This document shows, one piece after another, positions 62,123 through 64,000 of a DNA stretch of 64,000 nt. The notes under the pieces were generated by a model. The model searched no databases and had not been told where the DNA came from. It saw only the letters and a list, made by a program, of their open reading frames with translations. How positions within the stretch are numbered: the stretch's first letter is position 1; the number at the start of each line of letters is the position of its first letter. The DNA lies in contig NZ_CP028158.1 in assembly GCF_003030345.1 (NCBI RefSeq), positions 8,122,001 to 8,186,000 on the forward strand. The letters are read 5' to 3'. The translations under genes and the position numbers were made by a program. This DNA is from Plantactinospora sp. BC1 (GTDB lineage Bacteria; Actinomycetota; Actinomycetes; Mycobacteriales; Micromonosporaceae).

Positions 62123-62806
62123 TCACCGGGCGGGCCGCCGCTCGGTGAGCAGCTCGTGCAGCCGTGCGACGACCTCGTCGATGCCCAGCGCGGTGGTGTC
62201 CAGCACCACGGCGTCCGGGGCCTGCCGCAGCGGGTCCGCGGCCCGGGTGGAGTCGAGCCGGTCCCGTCGGGCCAGGTCGGCGGCGGTGGCGGTGGGATCG
62301 GCGGCGTTCTCCGCGCTGCGCCGCTGCGCCCGCGCCTCGGCCGACGCGGTCAGGTAGACCTTGAGGTCGGCGTCGGGCGCCACCACCGTGCCGATGTCCC
62401 GGCCCTCCACCACGATCCGGCCGGCTGCGGCGATCATCTCGCGCTGCTGCCCGACGAGCAGTTCGCGTACGGCGGGCACGGCCGACACCGCCGAGACCGC
62501 CGACGTCACCTCGGCGCCGCGGATCTCCCGGTCGACGGCGACGCCGTCGGCGGTCACGCTGGGCGCCTCGGGGTCCACCCCGATCTTCAGGTCGGTCTCC
62601 CCCGCCACCTTCGCCACCGCCTCGGCATCCTGCGGGTCGACCCCGGAGCGCAGCACCGCCCAGGTGACGGCCCGGTACATCGCCCCGGTGTCGAGGTATC
62701 GGGCACCGAGCGCGTTCGCCAGCCGACGGGAGACGGTGGACTTCCCCGAACCGGACGGGCCGTCCACGGCAACCACACATCGCCCGGTCCGTACCTTTTC
62801 CGCCAC
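62123..62806 (-). CDS. cmk: Cytidylate kinase
   Basis: This 227-residue enzyme phosphorylates CMP and dCMP. The P-loop GPSGSGKST (16-24), [10 protein letters not shown], and [12 protein letters not shown] with the ARAQRR lid are intact. The GTG at 62806 is preceded by GGAGGAGGAACG; earlier in-frame starts give a low-complexity extension and are rejected. A repeated [12 protein letters not shown] run (about residues 103-114) is an oddity. Confidence 0.96.
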   Translation of the reverse strand: MAEKVRTGRCVVAVDGPSGSGKSTVSRRLANALGARYLDTGAMYRAVTWAVLRSGVDPQDAEAVAKVAGETDLKIGVDPEAPSVTADGVAVDREIRGAEVTSAVSAVSAVPAVRELLVGQQREMIAAAGRIVVEGRDIGTVVAPDADLKVYLTASAEARAQRRSAENAADPTATAADLARRDRLDSTRAADPLRQAPDAVVLDTTALGIDEVVARLHELLTERRPAR

Positions 62807-63075
62807 CGTTCCTCCTCCACCGATCCCCTGGGCGATACGCCCGGCACTGCCGAGTTTCGCGGGCGGCCGGCCGTGGCGGCCCCGCCGCGTGTCGCTGTCC
62901 ATCATGCCCCGTCCGCCGTACCGGCCCGCGCCCGACACCGGACGCGGCGGCGCCCCCAAAGCCGTAGACGCGGTGGCGCCCCGGGACTGCAGCCGTGGCG
63001 GCCCCGCCGGGCGACGACGGTCAGCGCCGCCTCCCCGCCCCCGGATCAACCAGGGTCAGAGCCGGGCGACCGGGA

Positions 63076-63825
63076 TCAGTCGCCCACCGCCTTGAAGAGC
63101 GCGGCGATCTCGGCGTTAGTCAACCGGCGGTTACGGCCGGGCCGCAGGTCCCCGAGCCGAATCGGACCGATGGCGGTACGGATCAACCGGGAAACCGGGT
63201 GCCCGACCTCCTCCAGCAGCCGCCGGACGATGTGCTTGCGCCCTTCGTGCAGGGTCAGCTCCACCTGGGCCGTACGTCCCAGCGTGTCCACGAGGCGGAA
63301 CTCGTCCACCCGGGCGACACCGTCGGAGAGTTCCACCCCGGCCTTCAGCCGTCGGCCCGCGCTGCGGGACAGTGGCCCCGCCACCTCGCACAGATAGGTC
63401 TTCGGCACCCCGTACGACGGGTGCATCAGCCGGTGCGCCAGCGTGCCGTCGTTGGTCAGCAGTAGCAGTCCCTCGCTGTCGGCGTCGAGCCGACCGACGT
63501 GGTAGACCCGCTCCTCCACCCGGCCGAGGAAGTCGGCCAGCGCGGTGCGCCCCTTCTCGTCCGCCATCGTCGAGACCACGCCGCGCGGCTTGTTCATCGC
63601 CAGGTAGACCAGCCGGGTGTCGGTGACGAGCCGCTCACCGTCGACGTGGATGACGGCGGTGGCCGGGTCGACCTTGTCGCCGAGCTGCGCGACCCGCCCG
63701 TCGACGGTGACCCGGCGCCGGAAGATCAGGTCCTCGCAGGCACGCCGGGAGCCGACGCCGGCCGCGGCGAGCACCTTCTGTAGGCGCTCCACGCCGGGGG
63801 CATCGGGATTGTCATCGCGGGGCAT
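63076..63825 (-). CDS. rluB: rRNA pseudouridine synthase (RluB/RsuA family)
   Basis: This 249-residue protein has an N-terminal S4 RNA-binding domain (ERLQKVLAAAGVGSRRACEDL). The catalytic domain carries its aspartate in VGRLDADSEGLLLLTND, plus KTYLCEV and HEGRKHIVRRL. It should modify 23S rRNA (near position 2605 by analogy). It overlaps scpB by 14 bases, as in many actinobacterial genomes. Confidence 0.95.
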   Translation of the reverse strand: MPRDDNPDAPGVERLQKVLAAAGVGSRRACEDLIFRRRVTVDGRVAQLGDKVDPATAVIHVDGERLVTDTRLVYLAMNKPRGVVSTMADEKGRTALADFLGRVEERVYHVGRLDADSEGLLLLTNDGTLAHRLMHPSYGVPKTYLCEVAGPLSRSAGRRLKAGVELSDGVARVDEFRLVDTLGRTAQVELTLHEGRKHIVRRLLEEVGHPVSRLIRTAIGPIRLGDLRPGRNRRLTNAEIAALFKAVGD

Positions 63826-64000
63826 CGGCTATCTCTTCCACGTCGTCGGGCAGGAACGGGGCCAGCGGCGGTAGCTGGGCGACGGTGTCCAGACCGAGTT
63901 TCTCCAGGAACAGCGTCGTCGTCCGGTACAGGAACGCGCCGCTCTCCGGTTCGGTGCCGCACTCCTCCACCAGGCCGCGAGTGACCAGGGTACGGATCAC
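63812..64000 (-). CDS. scpB: Segregation and condensation protein ScpB (C-terminal part)
   Basis: Only the last 62 codons are in the window; the start lies past the right edge. The sequence VTRGLVEECGTEPESGAF, then LYRTTTLFLEKLGLD, is the conserved winged-helix tail of ScpB, the SMC-kleisin partner needed for chromosome segregation. Its stop overlaps the rluB start, so the two are coupled. Confidence 0.92.
   Translation of the reverse strand: MIRTLVTRGLVEECGTEPESGAFLYRTTTLFLEKLGLDTVAQLPPLAPFLPDDVEEIADAPR

Overview
The window is about 73% GC, dense with genes on both strands, and rich in GTG starts. It carries F420/FMN-type oxidoreductases, DUF397/XRE pairs, Uma2 proteins, a class F sortase, a MhuD-type haem-degrading enzyme, a tRNA adenosine deaminase with its actinobacterial partner protein, and the chromosomal order scpB-rluB-cmk-der. 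Together these point to an actinobacterium, most likely of the family Micromonosporaceae (Micromonospora or a close relative such as Plantactinospora). All names are from sequence recognition by eye; no search was run.

Layout. 0-5.6 kb: a secreted family 9 cellulase behind a perfect CebR-type operator, an Nramp-like transporter and a divergent acetyltransferase. 5.6-12.7 kb: an LLM flavin oxidoreductase, a succinate-semialdehyde-type dehydrogenase, a PPOX enzyme, a GDSL lipoprotein, an EcsC protein and a lysozyme-like cell-wall protein. 13-16.7 kb: an adenosine-deaminase-like protein with an altered active site, PAC2, exodeoxyribonuclease III and MhuD. 16.7-22.7 kb: a sortase F pair, a tandem-repeat array, trmB, a DUF3516 helicase and an IMPase-like protein with a changed metal site. 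22.8-24.8 kb: a TmrB-like kinase, an unknown gene, a transposase remnant and a 5S rRNA gene with no 16S/23S beside it. 24.8-37.4 kb: secreted and cell-wall proteins (trypsin, VanW, a nuclease/5'-nucleotidase fusion, a CWB2 adhesin behind a structured leader) and an unusual MurD-like ligase. 37.5-42.2 kb: a TetR regulator with a perfect operator and a heterodimeric ABC exporter. 42.2-49.3 kb: Uma2 proteins, DUF397/XRE and two coupled small genes, a DUF885 peptidase, an EamA transporter and an HHH-PHP protein. 49.5-56.7 kb: an M48 protease, mtnA, tyrA, an M23 lipoprotein and tadA with its partner. 56.7-60.3 kb: a perfect 256-bp palindrome, a frameshifted gene of unknown function, a frameshifted tyrosine integrase and tRNA-Pro, which together look like the scar of an integrated element. 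60.6-64 kb: der, cmk, rluB and the end of scpB.

How the parts relate. The cellulase is probably derepressed by cello-oligosaccharides through CebR. Several products act on or in the cell envelope (sortase, lysozyme-like protein, VanW, CWB2 protein, MurD-like ligase, M23 and M48 peptidases). At least six housekeeping genes have a -10-like hexamer only 7-8 bases from the start codon and no Shine-Dalgarno, so they are probably leaderless. The strongest unexplained structures are the 256-bp palindrome between tadA and a broken gene, the 22-23-bp repeat array between two divergent genes, the orphan 5S gene, and three enzymes that have lost a textbook catalytic residue.
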